Of a DNA stretch of 64,000 nt, positions 35,701 through 44,050 are shown in pieces; the first letter of the stretch is position 1; each line of letters begins with the position of its first letter. The notes below the pieces were generated by a model. The model worked only from the letters and a program-made list of their open reading frames with translations. It had not been told where the DNA came from and searched no databases. The position numbers and the translations under genes were made by a program. The DNA comes from CAVRXQ01 sp963849105. Its GTDB lineage: Bacteria > Actinomycetota > Acidimicrobiia > Acidimicrobiales > Bog-793. The stretch covers positions 62,001 through 126,000 of the forward strand of contig CAWKGD010000002.1 in assembly GCA_963849105.1 (NCBI GenBank), in the 5' to 3' direction.

Positions 35701-35849
35701 ATGGGCTGCCGCTCGATACCGGGCTGCCGTACGTCGCGCTGCTCATCGCGTTCGCCGTCGTGGCCGCGGTGCTCGTGATTTCTGCTGCCACCGCGTCGCG
35801 CCTTATCGTCCGACAGGCGTTCGTCGGCGAGTCGGTGGAGGAGCGCTGA
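32739..35849 (+). CDS. large FtsX-like ABC-type permease, orphan
   Basis: Membrane protein of 1036 residues resembling the FtsX/MacB permease fold. One membrane segment lies near residues 25-45, followed by a long external domain, a cluster of segments at about 300-500 (IVLAIVLQLVLLALVVLYGLG, LLFLAVSEPAALIGAALPVGI, and others), a second external domain with cysteines (CVETCRL), and three C-terminal segments, the last near VALLIAFAVVAAVLVISAATASRLI. This duplicated layout fits fused permease halves. GTG 32739 has TACGGT 8 bases upstream, so a leaderless start is likely. No ATPase gene adjoins it; the substrate is unknown. Confidence 0.7.
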   Translation: MGAREGAVRPRLGLIAHTLRWRFGSSLMLFVIATLAIAGAAVGPIFLSSSATSVLATTLSSSPPGLADVLFLESGSESIVHQVDDAAKTANTASHDLLAKPIFVADLGTGYLKSRVLFVEDLLWRTDICQHLRMIQGVCATKNGTVSLSARSAKALGDHVGSRIHLSLANNPKHTWVTVVGIYLQPPTANTSYWRGINYFQYGSGSTVGTNAGAKAGAIASIVLDPLVTSRATVFAASAANEQVQYSADAPWRPKAWVIGKGALRGALARIESSLAKTYQIQVESGLPSIIASAQHNVNLMSAIVLAIVLQLVLLALVVLYGLGRSTAAGRRVEADFARRRGFTRAGLLFLAVSEPAALIGAALPVGILVAWGAMRIFGDAYLYRGVSVGITWLSVVAGLAAFVAAIVATALASYGLWRHASRENRRAGTTAVMVDAFGVALGVAGLLALATKGALNGTHANPLAAIAPGLLAVGGAVIGLRLTAVLAGGLVRSTRASRHVAWFLAIRQIGRRPDVLRRLFPLAAATSVVMFAVGSYALASVNRTRVADFETGAYRVVDVTPPLGANFLAAVRAADPSGKQAMAVAYDYAQNGELLAVDSTRFASIASWPSGLTRQSAASIIRRVEVKLPHAVTFVGSTLKMTLDMPSRTPAILAAVDVLNEAYVGQYYQYFGPLRQGTHSYVVPLQGDCVETCRLAGLDFAFLNSNNFGGKRVTIRLESLSIDAAGSVWKPIAFGARSRDSWTPASAGVSVTSFVHGVPGVLFEIPSEYLISGVAAAPAYLPAALPAFETMQLGSVNPPSLSGDFPYEGLDGGSITLRDVANVPALPEIGRDGALVDLNVAQQAETQEAIFTFYQVWLSRSAKPAILDHLRHEGFEIGASSYASQRLAALDHTGLALAYDLSLIATPIAVVLAVGAVVFAIAAEGRRRRHHIASLGAVGLPRSVIRRSLMLENTTLLIAALVVGGAIGFAADALALSSLPEFSGGTNGLPLDTGLPYVALLIAFAVVAAVLVISAATASRLIVRQAFVGESVEER

Positions 35850-35903
35850 CACGCAACAAGCAATTAGTGGCGCGGCGAGTCCTGTAGCGAAGATGCTCAA
35901 CAG

Positions 35904-37394
35904 GTGCCACCCGACGCGCTGATCGACGAAGCAGAGCCGAAACGTCCCGAGAGCTGGCGGCGGTTCCTTTTCGTCGAGCCCCGCCGGATCGAAGCGGTGC
36001 GCGAGCGCCCGAACGCCTACTGGTACGCCGTCGGCGCGGTCTGCATCGGGGCGTTCATGGGCCAGCTCGACGCGAGCATCGTCACGATCGCCTTCCCGAC
36101 CTTGCAGCGCGCCTTCCGCGTCGACGTGGGCGCCGTCACCTGGGTCGGGCTCTCTTACCTGATCTCGCTCGTTGCCTTCGTGACGATCGTCGGCCGTTTC
36201 GCCGACATGGCCGGGCGCAAGCTCCTCTACGTCTACGGCTTCGCGCTCTTCGCCGCAGCGTCGGCCGGTTGCGGGTTGGCCCCCGACCTGCGGGTGCTCG
36301 TCGTCCTGCGGATCGTCCAAGGCGTCGGCGCCGCAATGTTGCAGGCGAACAGCCTCGCCATCATCAACATCGCCACCCCGGAGGGGAAACTCGGCCGCGC
36401 GATCGGAGTCCAGGGCGCCGCGCAGGCGCTCGGACTCGCGTTCGGACCTTCCGTCGGCGGCGCGCTGATCGCCGCCGGGGGCTGGCGGCTGATCTTCTAC
36501 GTGAACGTCCCCGTCGGCATTCTCGGGATCGCGGCCGGACTCGCCTTCATCCCCCGCAGCCGGCACTTGCGCGAACGGGCGCCCCTCGACTGGTCGGGCC
36601 TCGGATTGTTCGTGCCGGGGATCTGCGCCCTGCTGATCGCGATCTCCTTCGGCGACACCTGGGGCTGGGGCTCGGCGGTCGTCATCACGCTGTTCGCTCT
36701 CGGTGTCGCGTTCGGCGTCGCATTCTTCGCCCGTGAGCGCGCGGCGCGCTCTCCGATGGTCGATCTGACGCTGTTCAAAAAACGCGCCTTTTCGGCCGGA
36801 ATCTCGAGTGGCCTGCTCGGCTACCTCGTCACCTTCGGAACCCTGCTCGTGATGCCGTATTTATTGGAGCGCGGGCTCGGGCTTTCGACAGGAACCGCCG
36901 GTCTCGAGTTGATGGTCATGCCGCTTCTCCTCGGCGTCACCGCTCCGATCGCCGGGCGGATCGGCGAGACGGTCGGCGTCCGGGTGCTCACCTCGGGCGG
37001 CATGGTGATCGTCGCCGCGGCGCTGGTCACGCTGGGCTTGACCGGGCCGTCGATCGCTGCGGTCGGGATCGGCCTCGCCTTCGTCGGGGTCGGCCTCGGC
37101 TGTTTCACCCCGGCGAACAATGCTTCGGTGCTCGCCACCGTCCCCCGCGACCAGTCCGGAGAGGCGTCGGGGGTGATGAACGTCACGCGGGCGACGGGGA
37201 CCTCGCTCGGGCTCGCCCTTGTCGGCCTCGTCTACGTCATCGGCAGCGGCGACCGGGCGCGCGTCGTCGACGTCACCGCCGGCTACCACGACGCGCTTTT
37301 GTTCCTGACCGCAGCTTCGCTCATGGCGGCGGTGTTCTCCCTTTCCCGGCCGGGCGGCCAACGGACGCTGGCGAGATCGAGCGCCTTCGAATAA
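35904..37394 (+). CDS. MFS transporter, DHA2 (EmrB/QacA) type
   Basis: Proton-driven exporter of 496 residues with about 14 membrane segments. The DHA motifs are present: GQLDASIVTIAFPTLQRAF in segment 1, GRFADMAGRKLLYVYGFALF (motif A), LRIVQGVGAAMLQANSLAII, and LGLAFGPSVGGALIAAGGWRLIFYVNVPVG (motif C). The GTG 35904 start leaves a 40-residue charged N-terminus. No TetR or MarR regulator lies beside it, so the drug or metabolite exported is not indicated. It is 54 bases behind the FtsX-like gene and may be co-transcribed. Confidence 0.87.
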   Translation: MPPDALIDEAEPKRPESWRRFLFVEPRRIEAVRERPNAYWYAVGAVCIGAFMGQLDASIVTIAFPTLQRAFRVDVGAVTWVGLSYLISLVAFVTIVGRFADMAGRKLLYVYGFALFAAASAGCGLAPDLRVLVVLRIVQGVGAAMLQANSLAIINIATPEGKLGRAIGVQGAAQALGLAFGPSVGGALIAAGGWRLIFYVNVPVGILGIAAGLAFIPRSRHLRERAPLDWSGLGLFVPGICALLIAISFGDTWGWGSAVVITLFALGVAFGVAFFARERAARSPMVDLTLFKKRAFSAGISSGLLGYLVTFGTLLVMPYLLERGLGLSTGTAGLELMVMPLLLGVTAPIAGRIGETVGVRVLTSGGMVIVAAALVTLGLTGPSIAAVGIGLAFVGVGLGCFTPANNASVLATVPRDQSGEASGVMNVTRATGTSLGLALVGLVYVIGSGDRARVVDVTAGYHDALLFLTAASLMAAVFSLSRPGGQRTLARSSAFE

Positions 37395-37432
37395 AAGCGC
37401 GCCAGGGGGATCAACGAGCACTTCTAGCGCTC

Positions 37433-37452
37433 GGCCGGCCCTCGGGCCGGTC
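37433..37452 (+). terminator. stem-loop after the MFS gene
   Basis: GGCCGGCC (37433-37440) pairs with GGCCGGTC (37445-37452), with one G-U pair and the tetraloop CTCG, then CGTCTTTG. It lies 39 bases after the MFS stop and fits a rho-independent terminator with a poor T tract. Confidence 0.5.
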
Positions 37453-37510
37453 CGTCTTTGCCGGGAGAGACCTGCGAGAACCGGTGCCGCTGGCTCGGTG
37501 GACGGCACCA

Positions 37511-37606
37511 CACATTACGAACACGCTACTTTTGGCGCACTCGCTAAATCCCACGGTTCGTGGGGATCGTTGCCCGAAGGGGCCTTTCGGGCTGGCGCAG
37601 GAGGGG
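37511..37606 (+). promoter_or_regulatory. structured leader of binding-protein gene 1, duplicated upstream of gene 2
   Basis: The block ACATTACGAACACGCTACTT (from 37512) recurs with few changes at 39802. Two hairpins follow: CCCACG/CGTGGG (37550-37555 with 37559-37564) and GCCCGAA/TTCGGGC (37572-37578 with 37586-37592). Then comes the ribosome site GGAGGGG (37600-37606) and ATG 37613. The hairpins are kept in copy 2 with different sequence, pointing to selection on structure. Confidence 0.5.
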
Positions 37607-37612
37607 CTCGGC

Positions 37613-39568
37613 ATGAACGTCTTCCAGGGCCGGAAGCGATGGCTCTGGCGCGCAGGGGCAGGAGCGGTCTCGGTGGCGATGGTCGCCACGCTGGGACTCG
37701 CGAACGTTGCCTCCGCGTCGAAAAGCCACGCGACCACGAAACCGCATGCGGTCAGCGGGGGTGTCGTGAAGTGGGCCGAGCCGCCGAGCACAAGCCCGAA
37801 CTTCATCTTTCCGTACACCCCGCCGGCATATTTCTCGGTCATCTCGATCGGCAACTTCATCGACTTGATGTTCCGACCGCTGTACTGGCCGGGCCAAGGT
37901 TCGAGCGTGAACATCGTGCCGTCGCTGTCGCTCGCGACAATTCCGGTCTATTCAGACGGCAACAAGGTGCTCACCTTCCACATGACGGGCTACAAGTGGT
38001 CCGACGGTGAGACCGTGGACGCGCAGGACGTCATGTTCTGGATGAACATGATGAAGCTCGAGTACACGAACTACGGGGGTTGGTTCCCCGGCGGCATCCC
38101 GAACAACGTGAAGTCGGTCACCGAGCCGAATGCGAACACGATTCAGATGACGCTCGACGCGCCGGTGAACCCGCACTGGTACACGTACAACAACCTGCCT
38201 GACATCACGCCGCTGCCGATGGCGTGGGACGTCACCGCGAGGGGCCAGAAGGTCGGTGCGCAGGCCTGTGGCACGGGCCAGTACGACAGCGTCGCGGTGA
38301 AGATGGTAAAGGGTGCCGCAACGCCGGCGAACGCGCTCGCGAGGAACTGCGTCGCGGTCTTCGACTACCTCGAGCAGCAATCCGGATACGACCCGCTGAA
38401 CCCGAAGAAGGCGAACAACTCGTTCTCGACGTACGCGACGAACCCGCTCTGGCAGGTCGTCGACGGTCCGTTCCACCTGGTCTCGTTCAACTCGACCGGA
38501 TACTTCGCGATGAAGCCGAACTCGAAGTACTTGGGCCCGGTGAAGGCGAAGATCGCGGAGTTCGAGGGCCTGCCCTTCACCTCGGACACCTCCGAGTTCA
38601 ACGCGCTCGTCGGCGGCAAGCTGACGATCGGCTACATCCCGACCCAGGACATCACCTCGAACGCGAAGAGCGCCACCCAGCCAGGAGCGAACAACGCGCG
38701 CGTTGCCAGCAACTTCTATCTGGCGCCGTGGAACCTGTTCGCCTTCAACTACTTCCCGCTGAATCAGAACTCGGTCGGTGACGGTGGCGAGGCCGGGAAG
38801 ATCTTCCAGCAGCTGTACTTCCGCCAGGCCGTCCAATACATGATGGACCAGCCGCTCTATTTGAAGAAGCTGTACAAGAACTACGGCGTTCCGAGCTACG
38901 GTCCGGTTCCGCTGCTCCCGAAGAACTCGTATTCGGACGCGACGGAGCTTTCCAACCCGTACTCGTACAACCCGTCGAAGGCGTCAGCCCTTCTCGCGGC
39001 GAACGGCTGGAAGGTCGTCCCGAACGGGACAGACACGTGCACCGACGCCTCGAAGTGCGGCGTGCCGGCGGGAACCCCGCTCAGCTTCTCGATGGTCTAC
39101 GCGACGGGGAACACGGCGTTCGATGAGTACGTCGCCGCCTACGTCGCCGCGCTGAAGACCGTCGGCATCGAGGTGAGCGCGACGGGCGAGACCTTCAACA
39201 CCGTCCTCGGCACGGCCTTCCCGCCGTGCTCGGGTTCGGCCTGCACCTGGGAGATGGCGAACTGGGGCGGTGGTTGGACGTACTTCCCGGATTTCGAGCC
39301 GACCGGTGAGGAGATCTTCCTGCCGACCGCCGGTTCGAACGCCGGGTCGTTCAACAACGCCAAGCTGAACCAGTTGATGCACGGCACCGACTTCGGGAAC
39401 GCGTCGATCTACAACTACGAGAACTACGCGGCGAAGATCCTCCCCGTCGTCTACCAGCCGAACGCGACGTACCAGCTGACCGAGGTTCAGAAGAACCTCC
39501 AAGGAGTGAACGACTTCCAAAACCCATTCGGTTTGACGGCTCCGGAGTACCTCTACTTCACGAAGTAG
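37613..39568 (+). CDS. ABC substrate-binding protein, family 5, tandem copy 1
   Basis: Secreted peptide-type ligand-binding protein, 651 residues. The N-terminus MNVFQGRKRWLWRAGAGAVS leads into a hydrophobic signal and an ASA-SK cleavage site; no lipobox cysteine is present. Family 5 segments include LTFHMTGYKWSDGETVDAQDV and YFRQAVQYMMDQPLYLKKLY. Two cysteine pairs in the mature protein (CTDASKC, CSGSAC) may form disulfides. ATG 37613 follows a strong ribosome site; the frame extends to 37484 without protein-like sequence. It is closely similar along its full length to the next gene and should serve the permeases at 42068-44014. Confidence 0.92.
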   Translation: MNVFQGRKRWLWRAGAGAVSVAMVATLGLANVASASKSHATTKPHAVSGGVVKWAEPPSTSPNFIFPYTPPAYFSVISIGNFIDLMFRPLYWPGQGSSVNIVPSLSLATIPVYSDGNKVLTFHMTGYKWSDGETVDAQDVMFWMNMMKLEYTNYGGWFPGGIPNNVKSVTEPNANTIQMTLDAPVNPHWYTYNNLPDITPLPMAWDVTARGQKVGAQACGTGQYDSVAVKMVKGAATPANALARNCVAVFDYLEQQSGYDPLNPKKANNSFSTYATNPLWQVVDGPFHLVSFNSTGYFAMKPNSKYLGPVKAKIAEFEGLPFTSDTSEFNALVGGKLTIGYIPTQDITSNAKSATQPGANNARVASNFYLAPWNLFAFNYFPLNQNSVGDGGEAGKIFQQLYFRQAVQYMMDQPLYLKKLYKNYGVPSYGPVPLLPKNSYSDATELSNPYSYNPSKASALLAANGWKVVPNGTDTCTDASKCGVPAGTPLSFSMVYATGNTAFDEYVAAYVAALKTVGIEVSATGETFNTVLGTAFPPCSGSACTWEMANWGGGWTYFPDFEPTGEEIFLPTAGSNAGSFNNAKLNQLMHGTDFGNASIYNYENYAAKILPVVYQPNATYQLTEVQKNLQGVNDFQNPFGLTAPEYLYFTK

Positions 39569-39901
39569 CCTGACCGTCCTCGTCTGCTCAAGCCGATGGC
39601 ACCGTGCGAGGTCGCCTGGCACGGCGTCGCGGCACTCGGGAGGCCGGACCGCGCCCGCGCGGGACCTTGGTCGTCCGAAAGTCGGACGCCAGGTGGGCGG
39701 ACCAGCCGGCGCTCGGTCAAGCCGGGCACACGAAATCCCTCGTCACTCTGGGTGACGCAACGGTGAACGGCGTCTTTCGTCCGTTCGGCGGCGTGCATTC
39801 GACATTACAAACGCGCTACTTTTGGCGTATTCGCCGGTCCCCACAGGTCGTGGGGATGAACCCGGGGTCTTTCCGGGCCGGCGCGGGAGGGGGCTTTGGC
39901 A
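39569..39901 (+). other. intergenic region between tandem binding-protein genes
   Basis: This 333-base stretch holds a hairpin CCGTGC/GCACGG (39602-39624), a second GTCCGA/TCGGAC (39673-39687), and then the duplicated leader of copy 2 (39800-39894). No protein-coding signal was found. Because the leader repeats the copy 1 promoter block, gene 2 can probably be transcribed on its own. Confidence 0.55.
39801..39894 (+). promoter_or_regulatory. structured leader of binding-protein gene 2
   Basis: ACATTACAAACGCGCTACTT (from 39802) matches the copy 1 block. The hairpins are TCCCCAC/GTGGGGA (39838-39844 with 39850-39856) and CCCGG/CCGGG (39861-39865 with 39873-39877). The ribosome site GGGAGGGGG (39885-39893) precedes ATG 39902. 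Stems are preserved although loops and several paired bases differ from copy 1. Confidence 0.5.
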
Positions 39902-41848
39902 ATGAACGCTTTCCAGGGCCGGAAACGGTGGCTCTGGCGCGCAGGAGCGGGCGCGATCTCGGTGGCGATGGTGGCCACGCTGGGACTCGCGAACGTCGCC
40001 TCCGCGTCGAAGAGCCACGCCACGAAGCCGCACGCGATCGTCGGTGGGGTCGTGAAGTGGGCGGAGGGCGCAAGCGCCGTCCCGAACTTCATCTTCCCGT
40101 TTACGCCACCGGCGTACTTCTCGGCGACGAACGGCGCGCTGATCGACACGATGTGGCGCCCGCTGTACTGGCCGGGTTCCAATACCGACGTGAACATCGT
40201 TCCGTCGCTTTCGCTCGCCACGATTCCGGTGTACAGCGGCAAGACAGTGACCTTCCACATGACGGGCTACAAGTGGTCCGACGGTGAGACGGTCACGGCG
40301 CAGGACGTCGTGTTCTGGCTGAACATGATGAAGCTCGAGTACCAGAGCTACGGCGGCTGGTTCCCGGGCGCCATTCCCGCGACGATCAGTTCGATCTCGA
40401 CGCCGAACGCCAACACCGTCGTGATGACGCTCAACAAGCATGTGAATCCACAGTGGTTCACGTACAACAACCTGACGATCATCACGCCCTTGCCGATGGC
40501 CTGGGACGTGACGGCACACGGTCAAAAGGCCGGCTCCCAGTCCTGTGGGACGGCGTCGTTCAACTCGGTCGACGTGAAGATGGTGAAGGGTGTCCCGACG
40601 CCGGAGAACGCGATCGCGAAGAACTGCGTCGCGGTCTTCGACTTCTTGGAGCAGCAGTCCGGCTACGACCCGCTCAACCCAAAGAAGGCGAACAACTCCT
40701 ACGCGACCTACGCGACGAACCCGCTCTTCCAGGTCGTCGACGGTCCGTTCCACCTGACGGCGTTCAACTCGACCGGTTATGTCGCGATGGCGCCGAACCC
40801 GAAGTACTCAGGGCCGGTGAAGGCGAAGATCGCCTCGTTCGAAGAGCTGCCTTTCACCTCGGACACCGCTGAGTACAATGCCCTTGTCGGCGGCAAGCTG
40901 ACGATTGGCTACATCCCCGCCCAGGACCTGACCGCGAACGCGAAGAGCGCCACGGTTGCTGGTGCCAACGCGGCACGCGTCGCGTCCAAGTTCAACCTCA
41001 CCCCGTGGGTCCTCTTCGGCTTCAACTATTTCCCGTTGAACTGGAACTCCGTCGGTGACGGCGGCGAGGCCGGGACGATCTTCAAGCAGCTGTACTTCCG
41101 TCAGGCCGTGCAGTACATGATGGACCAGCCGCTCTATCTGAAGAAGCTCTTCAAGGGCTACGGCGTGCCGACCTACGGCCCGGTGCCGCTTTTGCCGAAG
41201 AATCCGTACTCCGACGCCACCGAGCTGTCGAACCCGTACTCGTACAACCCGACGAAGGCGACGGCGCTGTTGACGGCGAACGGCTGGAAGGTCGTCCCGA
41301 ACGGGACCGACACCTGTGTGGACGCATCGAAGTGCGGCGTTCCGGCGGGCACCCCGCTCAGCTTCTCGATGATCTACGCGACCGGCGTGACGTCCTTCGA
41401 AGAGCAGATCGCGGCGTTCACTGAGGCACTGAAGAGCATCGGGATCAACATCACGGCGACCGGTGAGACCTTCGACACCGTCCTCGGCACGGCGTTCCCG
41501 CCGTGCTCGGGCGCATCCTGCACCTGGGAGTTGGCCGACTGGGGCGGTGGCTGGGTGTACTACCCGGACTACATCCCGACGGGTGAGGAACTCTTCCTGC
41601 CCACCGCGGGCTCGAACGCAGGCTCGGTGAACATCACGAAGATGAACCAGCTGATCAACGGCACCGACTACGGGAACACCACGATCCAGAGCTACGAGAA
41701 CTACGTGGCGAAGATCCTTCCTGTCGTCTACCAGCCGAACGCGGATTACGCGCTCACCGAATCGGCGAAGAACCTGCAAGGCGTCGCCACGTTCCAGAAC
41801 GCCTTCGGCTTGTACAACCCGGAGTACCTCTACTACACGTCCAAGTAG
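39902..41848 (+). CDS. ABC substrate-binding protein, family 5, tandem copy 2
   Basis: Paralogue of the preceding gene, 648 residues, with nearly the same signal peptide (MNAFQGRKRWLWRAGAGAIS) and mature sequence, including CVDASKC and CSGASC. Differences gather in short loops and in the first 60 mature residues (VPNFIFPFTPPAYFSATNGALIDTMW), which may change ligand preference. ATG 39902 lies after a strong ribosome site; an in-frame start 6 bases earlier is less likely. No lipobox is present. A 13-bp stem-loop follows the gene, and the permease genes come next on the same strand. Confidence 0.92.
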   Translation: MNAFQGRKRWLWRAGAGAISVAMVATLGLANVASASKSHATKPHAIVGGVVKWAEGASAVPNFIFPFTPPAYFSATNGALIDTMWRPLYWPGSNTDVNIVPSLSLATIPVYSGKTVTFHMTGYKWSDGETVTAQDVVFWLNMMKLEYQSYGGWFPGAIPATISSISTPNANTVVMTLNKHVNPQWFTYNNLTIITPLPMAWDVTAHGQKAGSQSCGTASFNSVDVKMVKGVPTPENAIAKNCVAVFDFLEQQSGYDPLNPKKANNSYATYATNPLFQVVDGPFHLTAFNSTGYVAMAPNPKYSGPVKAKIASFEELPFTSDTAEYNALVGGKLTIGYIPAQDLTANAKSATVAGANAARVASKFNLTPWVLFGFNYFPLNWNSVGDGGEAGTIFKQLYFRQAVQYMMDQPLYLKKLFKGYGVPTYGPVPLLPKNPYSDATELSNPYSYNPTKATALLTANGWKVVPNGTDTCVDASKCGVPAGTPLSFSMIYATGVTSFEEQIAAFTEALKSIGINITATGETFDTVLGTAFPPCSGASCTWELADWGGGWVYYPDYIPTGEELFLPTAGSNAGSVNITKMNQLINGTDYGNTTIQSYENYVAKILPVVYQPNADYALTESAKNLQGVATFQNAFGLYNPEYLYYTSK

Positions 41849-41868
41849 AGGCAAGGAACATGTGACAA

Positions 41869-41899
41869 GGATCGGCCGGCCTTTCGGGCCGGCCGATCC
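41869..41899 (+). terminator. 13-bp perfect stem-loop after binding-protein gene 2
   Basis: GGATCGGCCGGCC (41869-41881) pairs perfectly with 41887-41899 around the loop TTTCG, 20 bases after the stop. No T run follows. Like the hairpin at 29307, it lies between a binding-protein gene and the rest of its importer, which suggests partial termination or 3'-end protection. Confidence 0.55.
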
Positions 41900-42067
41900 G
41901 CAATCGAGCTGATCGTCAAGTCGTTCACAAGTTCTGGACGCCCTGGTTGGAGGTGCTAGCCGGCCGGAGGCACACGACCGCAACGCCGACCTGCCCGGCG
42001 AGCGCGAAAATGGACGAGGATCGAAGTTGGGGACGCAGGAGCTGCAGATGGTTGAGGTTGGCGAGCG

Positions 42068-43018
42068 GTGATCGGCTACATCATCCGGCGCATCGGTCAG
42101 GCGCTGATCGTCATCTTGGGCGTGACGCTGCTCGTCTTCCTCCTCTCCCACGTCATCCCGGGCGGTGAGGCCCGCGCCGCGCTGGGCGCCCGCGCGACCC
42201 CGCAGGCGATCCGTCAGTTCAACGTGGAGAACGGCTTCACCCTGCCGTTCTACGACCAGTACTGGCACTACCTGCGCGGCCTCGTCACCACGTTCAACCT
42301 CGGCTATTCGTACAGGTACAACCAGTCGGTGAACGCACTCATCTCGGAACGGCTGCCAAAGACGCTCGTCCTTGTCGGCATCTCGACGGTGTTCGCGCTG
42401 ATCGTCGCCATTCCGCTCGGAGTCCTCCAGGTCGTCCGCCGCAACCGGCCCGTCGACTACGCCCTCACCGGCGCCACGTTCATCGGCTATTCGATGCCGG
42501 CATTCCTCCTCGGCCAGCTGTTGATCCTCTACTTCGCGATCAACCTCCACTGGTTCTCGGTCGAAGCCCCCCAGGGCGCGACGGTCGGCGCGATCCTCGG
42601 TGATCCCCGCGGGCTCGTGCTGCCGATCCTCACGCTGTCCGCGCTGACGATCGCCGCGTTCAGTCGATATATGCGCTCTTCGATGATGGAGGCGATGACC
42701 CAGGACTACATCAGAACGGCGCGGGCAAAGGGCGCCAGCGCACCACGGATCCTTTTTCGCCACGCTCTGCGCAACGCGTTGATACCGATCGTCACCCTGC
42801 TCGGCCTGTCGCTTCCGGGCATCGTCGGCGGTGCGCTCATCACAGAGACGGTGTTCAACTTCCCCGGGATGGGGTTGCTCACGACGCAGGCGGCGCTGCA
42901 GACCGACGTGCCGGTCCTGCTCGGCACGACGCTCGTGGCGACGCTCGCGACCGTCGTCGGTTCGCTGATCGCCGACATCCTGTACGCGGTGGTCGACCCC
43001 CGTGTCCGTTACGCATAG
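42068..43018 (+). CDS. peptide/nickel-type ABC transporter permease (DppB-like)
   Basis: Membrane subunit of the second importer, 316 residues with six segments. It starts MIGYIIRRIGQALIVILGVTLLVFLLSH, has the EAA loop DYIRTARAKGASAPRILFRHALRNAL, and ends AVVDPRVRYA as is usual for DppB. GTG 42068 follows GAGGTTGGCGAGCG, a weak ribosome site. The 219-base gap behind the binding-protein gene holds a strong hairpin, so the permeases are probably made at a lower level. Confidence 0.9.
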   Translation: MIGYIIRRIGQALIVILGVTLLVFLLSHVIPGGEARAALGARATPQAIRQFNVENGFTLPFYDQYWHYLRGLVTTFNLGYSYRYNQSVNALISERLPKTLVLVGISTVFALIVAIPLGVLQVVRRNRPVDYALTGATFIGYSMPAFLLGQLLILYFAINLHWFSVEAPQGATVGAILGDPRGLVLPILTLSALTIAAFSRYMRSSMMEAMTQDYIRTARAKGASAPRILFRHALRNALIPIVTLLGLSLPGIVGGALITETVFNFPGMGLLTTQAALQTDVPVLLGTTLVATLATVVGSLIADILYAVVDPRVRYA

Positions 43019-43048
43019 GAGCGCGATGAGGAAAGGAGGCGAGTCCAG

Positions 43049-44014
43049 ATGACCGTCGGACTTCCGCTCGGAGAAGTTGAAGCGATTGAGGAGCCAGAGC
43101 TCGCCCTGGCGCCGACGACCGGCGGCCCGGTATCCGGCGGCGAGGCGCTCTCTTCCGGCGGGATCGCCCGCCAGTTCTGGCTCGTCTTTTCCGAGAACAA
43201 GCTCGCGCTCATCGGAGTCGTGGTTATCGTCTTTTTCGTCCTCTTCTGTTTCTTGGGGCCCGTCTTCTACTCGACGAACCAGACGAACGCGCAGAACGCG
43301 CTGCTCTATTCGACTCAGAACTCGACGCCTTCTGCGGCGCACCTGTTGGGCACCGACCCGTCCGGGTTCGACATGTTGGGTCGTGTGATGTACGGCGGAC
43401 AGACGTCGCTCGAGGTCGGCTTCGCCGCGGCGGGCATCGCGACATGCCTCGGCGTCGTCTGGGGTGCGGTCTCGGGTTTCTTCGGCGGCTGGCTCGACGC
43501 CTTGATGATGCGCATCGTTGACGTCTTGTTGTCGGTGCCGCTCCTTTTCCTTCTCATCGTGCTCGCCGTGATCTTCCACCCGTCGCTGCCGTTGCTGATC
43601 TTGGTGATCGGCTTTGTGGCATGGCTCGTGCCCGCCCGATTAGTCCGTGGAGAAACGCTCTCTTTGCGCGTGCGCGAGTACGTCCAGGCGGTTCGCGTCA
43701 TGGGTGGCAGCGGAAAACGCATCGTCTTCCGGCACATCATCCCGAACACTGTCGGCACGATCGCCGTCAACGCGACGTTCCAGGTCGCCGACGCGATCTT
43801 GTACCTCGCGGCGCTCGGATTCATCGGCCTCGGCGTCCCGCTCCCCGGGACCGACTGGGGATCGATGCTCGCGCAGGGCGTGAACTACGCCCTCAACGGC
43901 TACTGGTGGCAGATCTACCCGACGGGCATCGCGATCGTCGCGGTGGTCGTGGCGTTCAACTTTATCGGCGACGCGATGCGCGACGCCTTCGAGGTGCGGC
44001 TGCAGCGTCGATGA
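43049..44014 (+). CDS. peptide/nickel-type ABC transporter permease (DppC-like)
   Basis: Partner permease, 321 residues. A Glu/Pro/Gly-rich cytoplasmic start leads to the first segment (LALIGVVVIVFFVLFCFLG). Then follow AHLLGTDPSGFDMLGRVMYGGQTSLEVG, the EAA loop EYVQAVRVMGGSGKRIVFRHIIPNT and GVPLPGTDWGSML. ATG 43049 has a GGAGG ribosome site (43035-43039), 30 bases after the DppB stop. The matching ATPase is not downstream but on the opposite strand, facing this gene. Confidence 0.9.
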   Translation: MTVGLPLGEVEAIEEPELALAPTTGGPVSGGEALSSGGIARQFWLVFSENKLALIGVVVIVFFVLFCFLGPVFYSTNQTNAQNALLYSTQNSTPSAAHLLGTDPSGFDMLGRVMYGGQTSLEVGFAAAGIATCLGVVWGAVSGFFGGWLDALMMRIVDVLLSVPLLFLLIVLAVIFHPSLPLLILVIGFVAWLVPARLVRGETLSLRVREYVQAVRVMGGSGKRIVFRHIIPNTVGTIAVNATFQVADAILYLAALGFIGLGVPLPGTDWGSMLAQGVNYALNGYWWQIYPTGIAIVAVVVAFNFIGDAMRDAFEVRLQRR

Positions 44015-44050
44015 TCGCGGCGTGGCCGGACACGGGCGGCGTTGCGTTCA

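Noticed and set aside
40808..43579. Minus-strand open frame of 923 codons opposite the second binding protein and permeases
   Set aside because: Shadow frame crossing three certain genes and a hairpin; no recognisable protein.
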